Shown: piece after piece, positions 25,793 to 33,885 of the stretch
How positions within the stretch are numbered: position 1 is the stretch's first letter
Layout: the number at the start of each line of letters is the position of its first letter
Assembly (NCBI RefSeq): GCF_025403485.1
Contig: NZ_CP099966.1
Span: 496,001 to 560,000, forward strand
Source: Chryseobacterium paludis
GTDB lineage: Bacteria > Bacteroidota > Bacteroidia > Flavobacteriales > Weeksellaceae
Length of the DNA stretch: 64,000 bases
Direction: 5' to 3'
Made by a program: the position numbers and the translations under genes
The notes under the pieces: generated by a model
The model's input: only the letters and a program-made list of their open reading frames with translations
Database searches by the model: none
Told to the model about the DNA's origin: nothing

Positions 25793-26944
25793 ATGAAAAA
25801 AATATTGATGCTTACATTTTGTATTTGGATTCTGCCACTATTAGCTCAGAAAACGATTCAGGCCAGACACCTTGACGGAAAAAAAATCGATGCTTTGATT
25901 TTAGAACAGCGTCTAGAACGTTTAGTCGATAGTGCCAGGATTTCTGGTCTGCAAGTTGTAATTGTTAACGGGAACAAAATAGTCTATTCATCCAGCTTTG
26001 GTTTTAAGGATGTTGAAAATAAACAGAAGTTGAATGACAGTACAGTAATGTATGCAGCCTCACTTACCAAACCCGTGAGTGCATATATCTTTATGCGTTT
26101 AATGGAAAAAGGAATATTCAGCCTTGACCAGCCCGTATATAAATACTTGAAAAAACCGATAGGCGAGTATCCTAAATGGAAAGACCTGGCGGATGACTCC
26201 ACAGCTTTCAATAGGATTACGCCAAGAATGTTATTAAGCCACAGCTCGGGACTTCCTGTTCTGCGGCAGTTATACGATAATAAAGTGAACCTTATTGCGG
26301 AGCCTGGAAAAAAATTCTATTATTCCAATGAAGGGATCAACCTGTTGGGATTTATGATAGAGGAATTTACAGGAAGGAAACTTGAAGATATTGCAAAGGA
26401 AGAAGTTTTCGAACCGTTTCAGATGAGACATACAAGTATGATCTGGGAAAAGTCCTTCGAAAATAATTTTTCTTATGCTTATTTCAAAGACGGAAGCAAA
26501 TACGGCTCAGAAAGACGGGAAAGCAGCCGTGCTGCAGGTTCAATGTCGACCACAGCAAATGACTATGCCCGGTTTATCATTAATCTGATGCAAAAGAAAG
26601 GCTTATCTGGCTCAGGCTACCGACAGATGCTTATGCCCCAGATTATGGTAAAGAGCAGTCGTGGTTTCGGACCTTTGAAGGATAGTATTACCAATAAGAA
26701 TGATGGTGTTCAGCTAGCTTGGGGATTGGGCGTAGGATTGTTCAAATCACCTTTTGGTAATGCATTTTTCCATACAGGTCATGGCGAAGCCAATCAGAAT
26801 TATGCGGTAGCTTATCCTAAAGCAGGTACTGCTGTTATCATTTTCAGTAACAGTGAAAATTTTGAAAAGAACAACGCACAGATCTTAAAGTTGTGCATAG
26901 GGGATGCGTATTCTCCTCTGAGATGGCTGGGGCATCTGGATTAA
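25793..26944 (+). CDS. Serine hydrolase, class C beta-lactamase/PBP-like
   Basis: A 383-residue exported protein (signal peptide ends near 'PLLAQ'). The three active-site motifs of the family are present: SxxK as Ser90-Leu-Thr-Lys93 in 'YAASLTKPVSA', YxN as Tyr177-Ser-Asn179 in 'KKFYYSNEGINLLG', and a C-terminal 'FHTGHGEANQN' in place of KTG. HTG rather than KTG is usual in esterase- or peptidase-like members rather than true beta-lactamases. The target may be a D-amino peptide or an ester; resistance should not be assumed. It stands alone, between the XRE membrane regulator and a small lipoprotein. Confidence 0.88.
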   Translation: MKKILMLTFCIWILPLLAQKTIQARHLDGKKIDALILEQRLERLVDSARISGLQVVIVNGNKIVYSSSFGFKDVENKQKLNDSTVMYAASLTKPVSAYIFMRLMEKGIFSLDQPVYKYLKKPIGEYPKWKDLADDSTAFNRITPRMLLSHSSGLPVLRQLYDNKVNLIAEPGKKFYYSNEGINLLGFMIEEFTGRKLEDIAKEEVFEPFQMRHTSMIWEKSFENNFSYAYFKDGSKYGSERRESSRAAGSMSTTANDYARFIINLMQKKGLSGSGYRQMLMPQIMVKSSRGFGPLKDSITNKNDGVQLAWGLGVGLFKSPFGNAFFHTGHGEANQNYAVAYPKAGTAVIIFSNSENFEKNNAQILKLCIGDAYSPLRWLGHLD

Positions 26945-27063
26945 TTTATGCAATTTGGATAAACGATCTTATTTAACTAGTGGTCTAAAAATATCATCAG
27001 GAAATCCCGCCCTTTGTCGGAGCTTTGTTTCACAGTAAATTGATTATCCTTGAATCTTCGGTT

Positions 27064-27405
27064 TTATTTATTCTCACAGATGGTCAGCCCTTGCGTTATA
27101 AAGTCCCCATAGGAAATCTTCAGGCCAGCCCATTTCGGGTCATCCAGCCATATCTCCTCAACCTTGCTGATAGATGGATCATTATGAGAGGCTCCTTTCG
27201 CTGATCCATTGAGGGCGTAGATCTTACCATCGTTTGTCCTTCCATAGATCTCTTTATATCCAGAACAATAGACTTCTATTTCATTGACAGAGAAGGGCCA
27301 CTCCCCAATGTAATCCTGTTTGGTGAATGTAAGTGTATTTTTTTGAGAAGGTGCACTGCAGGATAAAATTAAAAGTAAGACTGAAAATAGAGTGAAGTTT
27401 TTCAT
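27064..27405 (-). CDS. Small lipoprotein of unknown function
   Basis: A 113-residue protein with lipobox LILSCS (Cys at about 16). The mature part ('WPFSVNEIEVYCSGYKEIYG', 'GKIYALNGSAKG', 'DDPKWAGLKISYGDFITQGL') is of the DUF2511-like type, small beta-rich proteins of ~90 residues with two Cys near the ends; the match is by pattern. Convergent with the serine hydrolase gene. No operon partner. Confidence 0.65.
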   Translation of the reverse strand: MKNFTLFSVLLLILSCSAPSQKNTLTFTKQDYIGEWPFSVNEIEVYCSGYKEIYGRTNDGKIYALNGSAKGASHNDPSISKVEEIWLDDPKWAGLKISYGDFITQGLTICENK

Positions 27406-27659
27406 AATTAAAAATGTATTTCAGCAAAAGTAATAAACCTGATAGATTATTTTTTACGGATTTCCGTAAAACGATTCAACTCATATTCATTTATTTCTTT
27501 TATTGCAATTAAGTTTCATGTGCAAAGCTTTTTGCTCCCATTACATCAGTCTCATTTTTTAATTTGCATTTATCGCTGCTATTTACCTCAACCTTTGCAG
27601 GCAATACCCAATAAGCAATATCTTTGTATCTGATCTTGATACAATGATCATCTTAATCA

Positions 27660-29003
27660 ATGGAGGACAACGAAGTATCTTATCCGGTCTATTCGCCGGC
27701 ATCTGTAATAGGAATCTTCAGTAATGCACTGAAGCTGAACGCAACGGTCAATCTGATCTATCTGAAAGGTAGATATGCTTTTGGTGGTGGCAAACCTTAC
27801 GGAAACTATTATTACGATCTTTTGTTCTCAGAAGGTGATCATACTTCGATTGGCATTCGCATTTCTTCGTTGTTAAGAAGCAAGATCACCAATAATGAGA
27901 TCTATACCCTCAGAGGGTTTATAGAAAAGAGCATCAAGAACTCATCCATAGAGCTGCGTTTTGTGGTAGATGAGATCGTTCAACAGGAAGAACGATCTAT
28001 ATCAGAGGAAGAGCTGCAAAAATATACGCTCATCCAGAAAAAACTTGAGGTTGGATCGAAGGACCTTGAGACGCTAATCAGAGATAAGATGCTCAAAGAT
28101 GAAAAGATCAAGGTCGCCAATATCTATGGTAATAATGCCATCGTACAAAAAGACTTTTCAGAAGGGTTGGACGTTTCATCACCGTATTTTGATATTGATA
28201 ACTACAGCTGCAACATCACATCGCCAACAGCCATCATTGCTAGACTGAAAGAAATTTCAGCTTTGGATCACGATATTGTTGCATTGGTAAGGGGAGGAGG
28301 TGACCGTCAGAGTATGGAAACCTTTAATGACCTGACCTTATCCGAATTATTCATAGAGATGAAACCGGTAACGGTGACTGCCATCGGTCATACGGTCGAT
28401 GAAACATTATTGGATAAGCTGGCTGACAAACGCTTTCATCTGCCCCACGATTATGGTGCGGGATTGCATACCATTGCAGAGAAGCTATCTCACGAAAGAT
28501 CCAATTCGAGGGCTCTGCTTATCGATGAGGTGAAAAAAGATGTGACGAAGCAGTTTTCAGAACAGGTGGAAACTTTGGAAAAGCAGCTTAAGAAGAAAAA
28601 TGAGGAATTCACCGAGGCTCAGAAAATATATAAGGAGCAGAGCGAAGCCCACAACAAGACCTTTTCAGATCAACTTAAGGTCAGGAACGAAGAGTTTCAG
28701 AAACTTCAGTTGACATCTGCGAAACAACTTGAGGATATTCAGAAAAACTTTGAGGAACAACAGAAGCAGCGTCTTGCGGAAATGGAGAGCTACAAAAAAG
28801 AGATCGCTGTTCTGCACGAAAAGAACGTTCGGTCTGCTATCAATGAAAAAACCGCCTCCCTACAGATTAGCCTAGAAACATTGAAACAGGAAAATACCAG
28901 ATTGAATCATGAGGCCAGGAACAGCAATACGGATTATGTGAAAATCATTATTGCATTTGTTCTGGCACTTATTATTGGATTTGTGTTGGCAAAGCTTTTA
29001 TAA
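27660..29003 (+). CDS. Membrane-anchored exodeoxyribonuclease VII large subunit-like protein
   Basis: A 447-residue protein. The middle carries the core signature of the ExoVII large subunit (XseA): Arg211-Gly-Gly-Gly214 in 'VALVRGGGDRQSMETFND', then 'PVTVTAIGHTVDETLLDKLA' with Gly-His at 243-244 and Asp247, then 'ADKRF' and a Pro. In XseA these residues form the nuclease domain. The N-terminal ~100 residues are OB-fold-like, as in XseA. Unlike XseA, the C-terminus is a long coiled coil (~280-415, rich in Glu, Lys and Gln) ending in a single transmembrane helix ('VKIIIAFVLALIIGFVLAKLL'), so it is tail-anchored. No xseB gene is adjacent. Standard XseA processes single-stranded DNA; the role of this form is unknown. 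Confidence 0.8.
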   Translation: MEDNEVSYPVYSPASVIGIFSNALKLNATVNLIYLKGRYAFGGGKPYGNYYYDLLFSEGDHTSIGIRISSLLRSKITNNEIYTLRGFIEKSIKNSSIELRFVVDEIVQQEERSISEEELQKYTLIQKKLEVGSKDLETLIRDKMLKDEKIKVANIYGNNAIVQKDFSEGLDVSSPYFDIDNYSCNITSPTAIIARLKEISALDHDIVALVRGGGDRQSMETFNDLTLSELFIEMKPVTVTAIGHTVDETLLDKLADKRFHLPHDYGAGLHTIAEKLSHERSNSRALLIDEVKKDVTKQFSEQVETLEKQLKKKNEEFTEAQKIYKEQSEAHNKTFSDQLKVRNEEFQKLQLTSAKQLEDIQKNFEEQQKQRLAEMESYKKEIAVLHEKNVRSAINEKTASLQISLETLKQENTRLNHEARNSNTDYVKIIIAFVLALIIGFVLAKLL

Positions 29004-29105
29004 TGAAATATACCAGGGTATTTTTTGCTCTTAATTTGTTCTTATTTTCTGTTAATAGGAATTAGTTTCAACCACAAGAACAAAATATAGCCTGAACTCA
29101 ACACA

Positions 29106-29720
29106 TTATAATTGATCATCGATCACCACGCTTTCAATTGCTTTAAACATAGCATTCTCAGATCCAAAAATTGCTTGCCCTTCTACACGAAAAACATTGG
29201 CGACCTCTATTCCTAGAAGGTTCAGAAAAAAACGAATGTAATTTGTTGTAAAATCGTAAGGTTCCAGTTCACCTTTAGAATAGATCCCGCCGGATGAAGT
29301 AACGATGTATGCTTTTTTATCTTTGAGCAGACCCTCTGGCAACAAGCCTTCACCAGTATATTGGAAAGTTAGTTTAGCTCGTGCTATCTGATCGAAGTAT
29401 GTCTTTAACGTACTGGGAATATTCCAATTGTACATAGGAGCCTCAATCAAAATAATTTCAGCTTTTAAAAGATCTTCAATTGCCTGGTCTGACTGCTCTA
29501 AAGAATGTCTGTGTGTTTCTGTTTGAATTTCTGCAGGCGTAAAAAATGCTTCAATATGGTCTTCGTCCAAATGTGCTATTTTATTTAGTGCAAGGTCATA
29601 TTCAGTAATCTGTAAATCAGAATATTTTTCTTTGATCTTTTCAATCACTATCTGACCCAATTTTCTGCTTGCAGAATTTTTAGTTTTCGGACTTGACATA
29701 ATGTGCAATAACTGTTTCAT
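29106..29720 (-). CDS. azoR: FMN-dependent NADH:azo/quinone reductase
   Basis: A 204-residue flavodoxin-fold protein. The FMN-binding loop 'SSPKTKNSASRKLG' (residues 9-22), 'EAPMYNWNIPSTLKTYFDQI' (92-113) and 'VTSSGGIYSKGELEPYDFTT' match AzoR. These homodimers reduce quinones, azo dyes and nitroaromatics by two electrons and protect against thiol stress. The gene is divergent from an HxlR regulator (start 29812), the standard arrangement in which the HxlR protein represses the reductase until an electrophile arrives. The 91-bp gap should hold the shared operator. Confidence 0.9.
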   Translation of the reverse strand: MKQLLHIMSSPKTKNSASRKLGQIVIEKIKEKYSDLQITEYDLALNKIAHLDEDHIEAFFTPAEIQTETHRHSLEQSDQAIEDLLKAEIILIEAPMYNWNIPSTLKTYFDQIARAKLTFQYTGEGLLPEGLLKDKKAYIVTSSGGIYSKGELEPYDFTTNYIRFFLNLLGIEVANVFRVEGQAIFGSENAMFKAIESVVIDDQL

Positions 29721-29811
29721 TTAGATAATTTTATTTCCACAAATTTATTTTATATTTACTATTGTTTTATTAGTAGTATATAAAAGGATAGTAGTAATAT
29801 TTAGGATAGTT

Positions 29812-30180
29812 ATGGAAGCAATTGATAAACAGCTGGCTTTTACAAAAATTGAATGTGCAGACAATCTTTCAGCAGTTGAAGATGCGATCTATGTATTGGG
29901 AGGCAAATGGAAGCTTAGAATCATAGTTGCTTTGGTAAGTGGTTATCATCGTTTTAATGAGATCCAGCGTGCTGTCAAAGGGATCTCTCCAAGGGTTTTG
30001 TCAAACGAACTGAAAATATTGGAACTTAATGGTCTGGTAAAAAGAAAGGTTGATTCGGAAAATTTTCCGGTATTGGTCGAATATGTACCAACTGACTATG
30101 CAGAAACACTAAAAGAGTTGGTGTCTATGCTTGGCAATTGGGGTGTTAATCATAAAAAACGGATATCGTCGGAGATTTAA
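29812..30180 (+). CDS. HxlR-family winged-helix transcriptional regulator
   Basis: A 122-residue protein with the HxlR core: 'AIYVLGGKWKLRIIVALVSG', 'HRFNEIQRAVKGISPRVLSN', 'LKILELNGLVKRKV' and the wing 'PVLVEYVPTDYAETL'. An N-terminal Cys ('IECADNLS') is placed as in the quinone/aldehyde-sensing members (YodB/HypR type), where it is oxidised. Divergent from azoR, its likely target. Redox control by that Cys is inference. Confidence 0.9.
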   Translation: MEAIDKQLAFTKIECADNLSAVEDAIYVLGGKWKLRIIVALVSGYHRFNEIQRAVKGISPRVLSNELKILELNGLVKRKVDSENFPVLVEYVPTDYAETLKELVSMLGNWGVNHKKRISSEI

Positions 30181-30212
30181 GTTTAAATTTCTGTAGATCT
30201 CAGATGTAATAT

Positions 30213-31106
30213 TTATTCCGGCTGAATGATGACAAAATGAACCAATGGAAATTCTCTTTTTATATTTTCACGAATACGCTTAATAGCCTCAGTGATCTCT
30301 TCGGTATCAAGATGGTCTTCAAAATCGATAATGAGCATTAGTACAACTTCCTCAGGTGACTGGTAGGTAGATAATATGTTTTTTGTTTTGACAACAGCAA
30401 TATCCTCTTCAGCCAATTTTGCGATTTTCTCTCTCGTTTCCGGTGCTATTCCTTCACCCATCAATAAGCTTCTGCTCTCTCTGGCCAGAATAAAAGAGAC
30501 AAAAACCAGTATCAATCCTACAATGATCGAGGCAAGCCCGTCAAGTTCAGGTATTTGGAAGGTATGACTTATTCCCATCAATACCATTACTACAATTAGA
30601 CCTGCCACTGCGGCACCATCTTCAAAGACTACTAGAAAGCTTGAGGGGTCTTTGCTTTTGATGATCGCATCCCACCATTTCAGCCCGTTACGGGTTTTGT
30701 TGAATTCTTTAACGGCAATATATAGAGAAGTGCCTTCGAAAATGAGTGAAAGTACCAATACGATATAATTCCAGAACGGATCTTTCATCAATTCAGGTTT
30801 CAGAATATGTAAGATTCCCTGGTAGATGGATAGTGCACCACCAAGACCAAATATCAGTATAGAAACAACAAAAGACCAAAAGTACAATTCCTTGCCGTAG
30901 CCGAAAGGGTGGTATTCATCTGCCGGCTTTTTGCTTCTTCTCAATCCATACAGCAATAGCAGTTGGTTTGTGGTATCAACAGTGGAGTGGATCCCTTCAG
31001 AGATCATGGAAGAGCTATTGGTGAAAGCACCTGCAATAAACTTTGTCAACGCGATCAAAAGGTTGGCAGCAAGTGCACTATAAATTGATTTACGATTATT
31101 GGCCAT
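30213..31106 (-). CDS. Cation diffusion facilitator (CDF) family transporter
   Basis: A 297-residue protein with about six transmembrane helices. CDF motifs are visible: 'SSSMISEGIHSTVDTTNQLL' (helix 2; metal site with Glu and Asp) and 'VFEDGAAVAGLIVVMVLMG' (helix 5), then a C-terminal cytoplasmic domain ('SPEEVVLMLIIDFEDHLDTE'). The helix 5 ExxA and helix 2 E-HxxxD pattern resembles the CDF subgroup with unassigned metal (often Zn, Fe, Co or Mn). It lies 56 bp downstream of an HxlR gene on the same strand and could be co-transcribed with it. Confidence 0.88.
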   Translation of the reverse strand: MANNRKSIYSALAANLLIALTKFIAGAFTNSSSMISEGIHSTVDTTNQLLLLYGLRRSKKPADEYHPFGYGKELYFWSFVVSILIFGLGGALSIYQGILHILKPELMKDPFWNYIVLVLSLIFEGTSLYIAVKEFNKTRNGLKWWDAIIKSKDPSSFLVVFEDGAAVAGLIVVMVLMGISHTFQIPELDGLASIIVGLILVFVSFILARESRSLLMGEGIAPETREKIAKLAEEDIAVVKTKNILSTYQSPEEVVLMLIIDFEDHLDTEEITEAIKRIRENIKREFPLVHFVIIQPE

Positions 31107-31162
31107 TTATGGAACTAAAATATTAGATAAGATCATTAACTTTTCAGCATATTTAGGTCATT

Positions 31163-31549
31163 CTACAATTTGCTTTCCATTTTTTTCTTCATTCCCGATA
31201 TGATACGTTTTCGATGGATAAAGCCCCAGTCTGCGATGGTGTTCGTGAGCTGTTGAAGTGATTTTCCGTAATCAGTTATTTGATATTCCACAGCAACAGA
31301 TGCCGTGTTCAGGACATGACGGTCGATCAATTCATTAATTTCCAGATCTTTCAACTCACGACTGAGCATCTTGCCGGAAATACCTTTAACCTCTTTCAGC
31401 AATTCAGAGTACCGCATCGGTTTGTAGCAAAGACAGGCAATAATGGACATTTTCCATTTCCCGTTTAAAATTTCCATTGTATCACTGATCGCCAATTTTT
31501 TTTGGCTGCAGTCTTTTACCAGATCAAATTCTTGTTCCATACCATTCAC
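31163..31549 (-). CDS. HxlR-family winged-helix transcriptional regulator
   Basis: A 128-residue protein with 'DTMEILNGKWKMSIIACLCY', 'MRYSELLKEVKGISGKMLSR', 'LKDLEINELIDRHVL' and the wing 'VAVEYQITDYGKSLQQLT'. The N-terminal 'KDCSQKK' Cys is in the sensing position of the family. An ATG nine bases downstream (31540) is an alternative start. Divergent from a promoter at 31615 whose gene is cut off after seven codons by the 183-bp repeat, so its target appears to be lost. Confidence 0.9.
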   Translation of the reverse strand: MNGMEQEFDLVKDCSQKKLAISDTMEILNGKWKMSIIACLCYKPMRYSELLKEVKGISGKMLSRELKDLEINELIDRHVLNTASVAVEYQITDYGKSLQQLTNTIADWGFIHRKRIISGMKKKMESKL

Positions 31550-31560
31550 TTGGTTACCCC

Positions 31561-31595
31561 TTTGTCACTATAACTTTTTGTCACTTAGTTACAAA
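31561..31595. promoter_or_regulatory. HxlR operator candidate
   Basis: An inverted repeat TTTGTCAC-TTA-GTTACAAA (31577-31595, one mismatch) with a further direct TTTGTCAC at 31561-31568. It lies between the HxlR gene start (31549) and the -7 element at 31615 and so fits a site that controls both directions. Confidence 0.55.
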
Positions 31596-31614
31596 GATAT
31601 ATATATTGCAGATA

Positions 31615-31622
31615 TAACTTTG
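31615..31622 (+). promoter_or_regulatory. -7 element of the interrupted HxlR target gene
   Basis: TAACTTTG, an exact TAnnTTTG match, 25 bp upstream of the ATG at 31648. Confidence 0.5.
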
Positions 31623-31647
31623 CCCATTCAATATGTAAATAACAAAA

Positions 31648-31666
31648 TGGAATTAATCAAAAACCA
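31648..31666 (+). pseudogene. 5' stump of the divergent HxlR-controlled gene
   Basis: An ATG placed correctly behind the promoter at 31615 reads MELIKN and then enters the 183-bp repeat at 31667, where the frame ends after 20 more codons. The rest of the gene is missing. In most such loci the divergent target is an oxidoreductase. Nothing here identifies it. Confidence 0.5.
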
Positions 31667-31849
31667 GAAATGCCTGGTTATGTGTTTTCATGGAAAAACA
31701 TTGTCTTTTAAAGCCAGAATCGTTCAGTAGAAAACGGTTATCGCAATCTACATCAAATATAGATTTATTATAATTTGGCACATATGATTAGAATCATAAT
31801 GATTTCCTTGAAATAATAGGTGATTCCTGATGGAGTCTGGTTGCAATCA
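31667..31849 (+). repeat. 183-bp dispersed direct repeat, copy 2
   Basis: Same length and orientation as 23358-23540, with five substitutions. It carries the palindrome ATGAT-TAGA-ATCAT at 31784-31797. It abuts the stump of the HxlR target gene on its left. Confidence 0.9.
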
Positions 31850-31930
31850 GGATTAGTTTATTGGGTCTATGGAGGAAATTGTTATTATGGTTATTGTTAT
31901 TAAAAAAATGAAAAATCTTATAGTATTAAC

Positions 31931-31974
31931 ATGATTCAGGTCATAAGATACAAGGTTTTTGTATTCTATCTTTG
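31931..31974 (+). promoter_or_regulatory. ATGAT-N4-GTCAT operator with consensus -7 element
   Basis: ATGAT-TCAG-GTCAT at 31931-31944; its centre is 33 bp upstream of the centre of TATCTTTG (31967-31974), an exact TAnnTTTG. The operator would be centred at about -41. It faces the catalase-like stump and the SDR operon. Confidence 0.55.
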
Positions 31975-32246
31975 ATATAATAGTTTATCATTTATAACAA
32001 TTCATGGTCAAAGTGGGTCGCTCTTACAATAAAAATTAAATTTCAATATTAGTCTGAGCTTAGGGTGTAGTTCATCTGATAATTCAAGATTGATCTTGAA
32101 GAACTTCAGCAGTTGAAAGCCTATATTCCTTTCTCACAGGTTGGAATTAGGATCTTTTTCCAAGTCGTGGTATAGATTGTAAATTGATGCATGGCTGCTT
32201 AATTTTATTCAGCATTTGCACCAATAATTATTTAAATATACCAAGT

Positions 32247-32306
32247 ATGAAAAAAGAGAATAAGAATGATCCAAAACTGCATCAATTGGATTCTTTTAAT
32301 ACTTAG
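32247..32306 (+). pseudogene. Possible 5' stump of a catalase gene
   Basis: An ATG at 32247 reads 19 codons; 'KENKNDPKLHQLDSFNT' closely resembles the N-terminus of clade 2/3 type catalases of Bacteroidetes ('NPKDPKxxQLxxFT'). A stop follows at once, and the heme-binding core is absent. The SDR gene begins 38 bp later. If right, most of a catalase gene was deleted between the promoter at 31967 and the SDR gene. The identification rests on 18 residues. Confidence 0.4.
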
Positions 32307-32344
32307 CAGTCTATAAAAATATCTTCATACACACTATAATTGGC

Positions 32345-33097
32345 ATGGGAGAATTAAAACTATATAATAAGTCAGTCCTCATTACAGGGGCTGATAGTGG
32401 AATTGGTAAAGCTGTTGCCTTGTTATTTGCTAAGGAAGGAGCCAATATTGCGATTATCTACCACACGGATGACAAAAATGCTGAAAAGACTAAAAATGAT
32501 ATCATACTTTTGGGTAGAAAATCAATTATTTTCCGCGGTGATATTAATGATTATGAATTTTGTAAAAAGACCGTTGAAAAAGTAATTTCAGAAATTGGAA
32601 GTATTGATATACTAGTCAACAACGCGGGAGTACAGTTTCCCTCAGACAGTATTGAACAATTAAAAGAGGAAAATATCAGAAAAACTTTTGATTCCAATAT
32701 TGTCGGAATGATTTTATTGACAAAAGTAGTTTTTCCTTATTTAAAAGAGGGTAGTAGTGTTATCAATACTACTTCGGCGGTTGCTTACCAGGGACATGAA
32801 GAACTTTTGGATTATTCTGCGACAAAAGGTGCAATAGTATCATTTACGCGCTCTCTGGCACTACAGTCAAAATCAAAGGGAATCCGTATCAATGCAGTTG
32901 CTCCAGGCCCTGTTGCAACACCTCTTACAAAAGAAACTTTTGATGAAGAAAAAGAAGATCCCAATAAGCCGCCTTTCCAAAGAAATGCAAAGCCAGAAGA
33001 AGTCGCCGGTAGTTTTTTGTTTTTGGCAAGCCAAGATTCAGTACAAATAACCGGACAGGTTCTTCATCCAAATGGAGGACTCATTGTGAATGGATAA
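32345..33097 (+). CDS. SDR-family oxidoreductase (stress-type, glucose/ribitol dehydrogenase-like)
   Basis: A 250-residue classical SDR. Cofactor motif 'ITGADSGIGKAVALLFAKEG' (14-33), 'NNAGVQ', catalytic Ser in 'INTTSAVAYQGHEELL' and Tyr/Lys in 'DYSATKGAIVSF'; the C-terminus 'LHPNGGLIVNG' is usual. This group (with the 'H-E-E-L-L-D-Y' stretch) resembles YhdF/YhxD-type general stress dehydrogenases; substrate unknown. It is followed by DUF6766 and iron-permease-like genes, the same set seen in stress loci, and lies behind the ATGAT-N4-RTCAT operator at 31931. Confidence 0.88.
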   Translation: MGELKLYNKSVLITGADSGIGKAVALLFAKEGANIAIIYHTDDKNAEKTKNDIILLGRKSIIFRGDINDYEFCKKTVEKVISEIGSIDILVNNAGVQFPSDSIEQLKEENIRKTFDSNIVGMILLTKVVFPYLKEGSSVINTTSAVAYQGHEELLDYSATKGAIVSFTRSLALQSKSKGIRINAVAPGPVATPLTKETFDEEKEDPNKPPFQRNAKPEEVAGSFLFLASQDSVQITGQVLHPNGGLIVNG

Positions 33098-33160
33098 ATA
33101 ATCATGATGCTAACTGATTCTACTGTAAAAGACTTGCATAGAATTAAAATCTAAATTGAA

Positions 33161-33823
33161 ATGGGTATGTCAAAAAATAGTTTTTTCTATCGCAATAGTT
33201 TAAGCATTGTTTTTCTTTCCTTAATGCTTATATGTCTTATTGGTCAGTTTTTCGCAGGCTGGGCCACGGAAAACAAAGAATTGGCAGATGAGGGAGGGGC
33301 TTTACTTGCTTTGGGTGATTACATTCATAGTGGGCATTTTATTCAGGCTACTTTTGAAAACTGGGAGAGTGAATTTTTACAAATGACTTTATATGTCCTG
33401 CTTACCATATCATTAAGACAAAAGGGTTCCAGCGAATCAAAATCACTGGAAAAACAAGAAGATGTTGATAAAGAGCCACGCGCTCATTCCAGGGCCCCAT
33501 GGCCGGTAAAAAAAGGGGGAGTCTGGCTTACTATATATAAACATTCTTTATCACTGGCTTTTGCCATATTGTTTTTACTGAGCTTTATGCTTCATTTTTA
33601 CGGAAGTCTGAAAGCTTATAATGCAGAGCAGGTTTTAAAAAACAAGCCTCTTTCTTCGGCTCAGGAATATTTGACGGAGTCAAGATTTTGGTTTGAATCC
33701 TTTCAGAACTGGCAGAGTGAATTCCTATCTGTTGCTGCAATAGTTATTCTGTCAATATGGTTGAGAGAGAAAGGATCTCCGGAATCAAAACCTGTAGACA
33801 TGGCTCATGATGAAACTCCTTAA
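33161..33823 (+). CDS. DUF6766-like membrane protein
   Basis: A 220-residue protein made of two similar halves, each with a membrane helix pair: 'NSLSIVFLSLMLICLIGQFFAGW' and 'HSLSLAFAILFLLSFMLHFYG', each followed by 'FxxATFENWESEFLQM..YVLLTISLRQKGS' or its counterpart 'FESFQNWQSEFLSVAAIVIL'. Both halves end 'LR-KGSxESKP'. This duplication and the 'NWxSEFLQ' signature match DUF6766. Function unknown; it occurs in stress clusters with SDR and DUF4142 genes. 63 bp downstream of the SDR gene, probably the same operon. Confidence 0.8.
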   Translation: MGMSKNSFFYRNSLSIVFLSLMLICLIGQFFAGWATENKELADEGGALLALGDYIHSGHFIQATFENWESEFLQMTLYVLLTISLRQKGSSESKSLEKQEDVDKEPRAHSRAPWPVKKGGVWLTIYKHSLSLAFAILFLLSFMLHFYGSLKAYNAEQVLKNKPLSSAQEYLTESRFWFESFQNWQSEFLSVAAIVILSIWLREKGSPESKPVDMAHDETP

Positions 33824-33885
33824 AAGGGAAGGGGTGATCATTGCTTCTAATATATGGTTAGGCTATTAATTATAAATTTATTATT

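Noticed and set aside
25793..26944. Beta-lactam resistance gene
   Set aside because: SxxK and YxN are present, but the third motif is HTG, usual for esterase- or peptidase-like members; resistance cannot be inferred.
31648..31730. Frame with tail CFHGKTLSFKARIVQ, also present in repeat copy 1
   Set aside because: In copy 1 it has no start codon; the tail is part of the 183-bp repeat and two of the five differences change residues.
23358..31849. Composite transposon bounded by the 183-bp repeats
   Set aside because: The repeats have no inverted ends and encode no transposase; only recombination between direct repeats can be argued.
32090..32160. Possible coding stretch before the catalase-like stump
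   Set aside because: No frame longer than about 20 codons and no recognisable motif.
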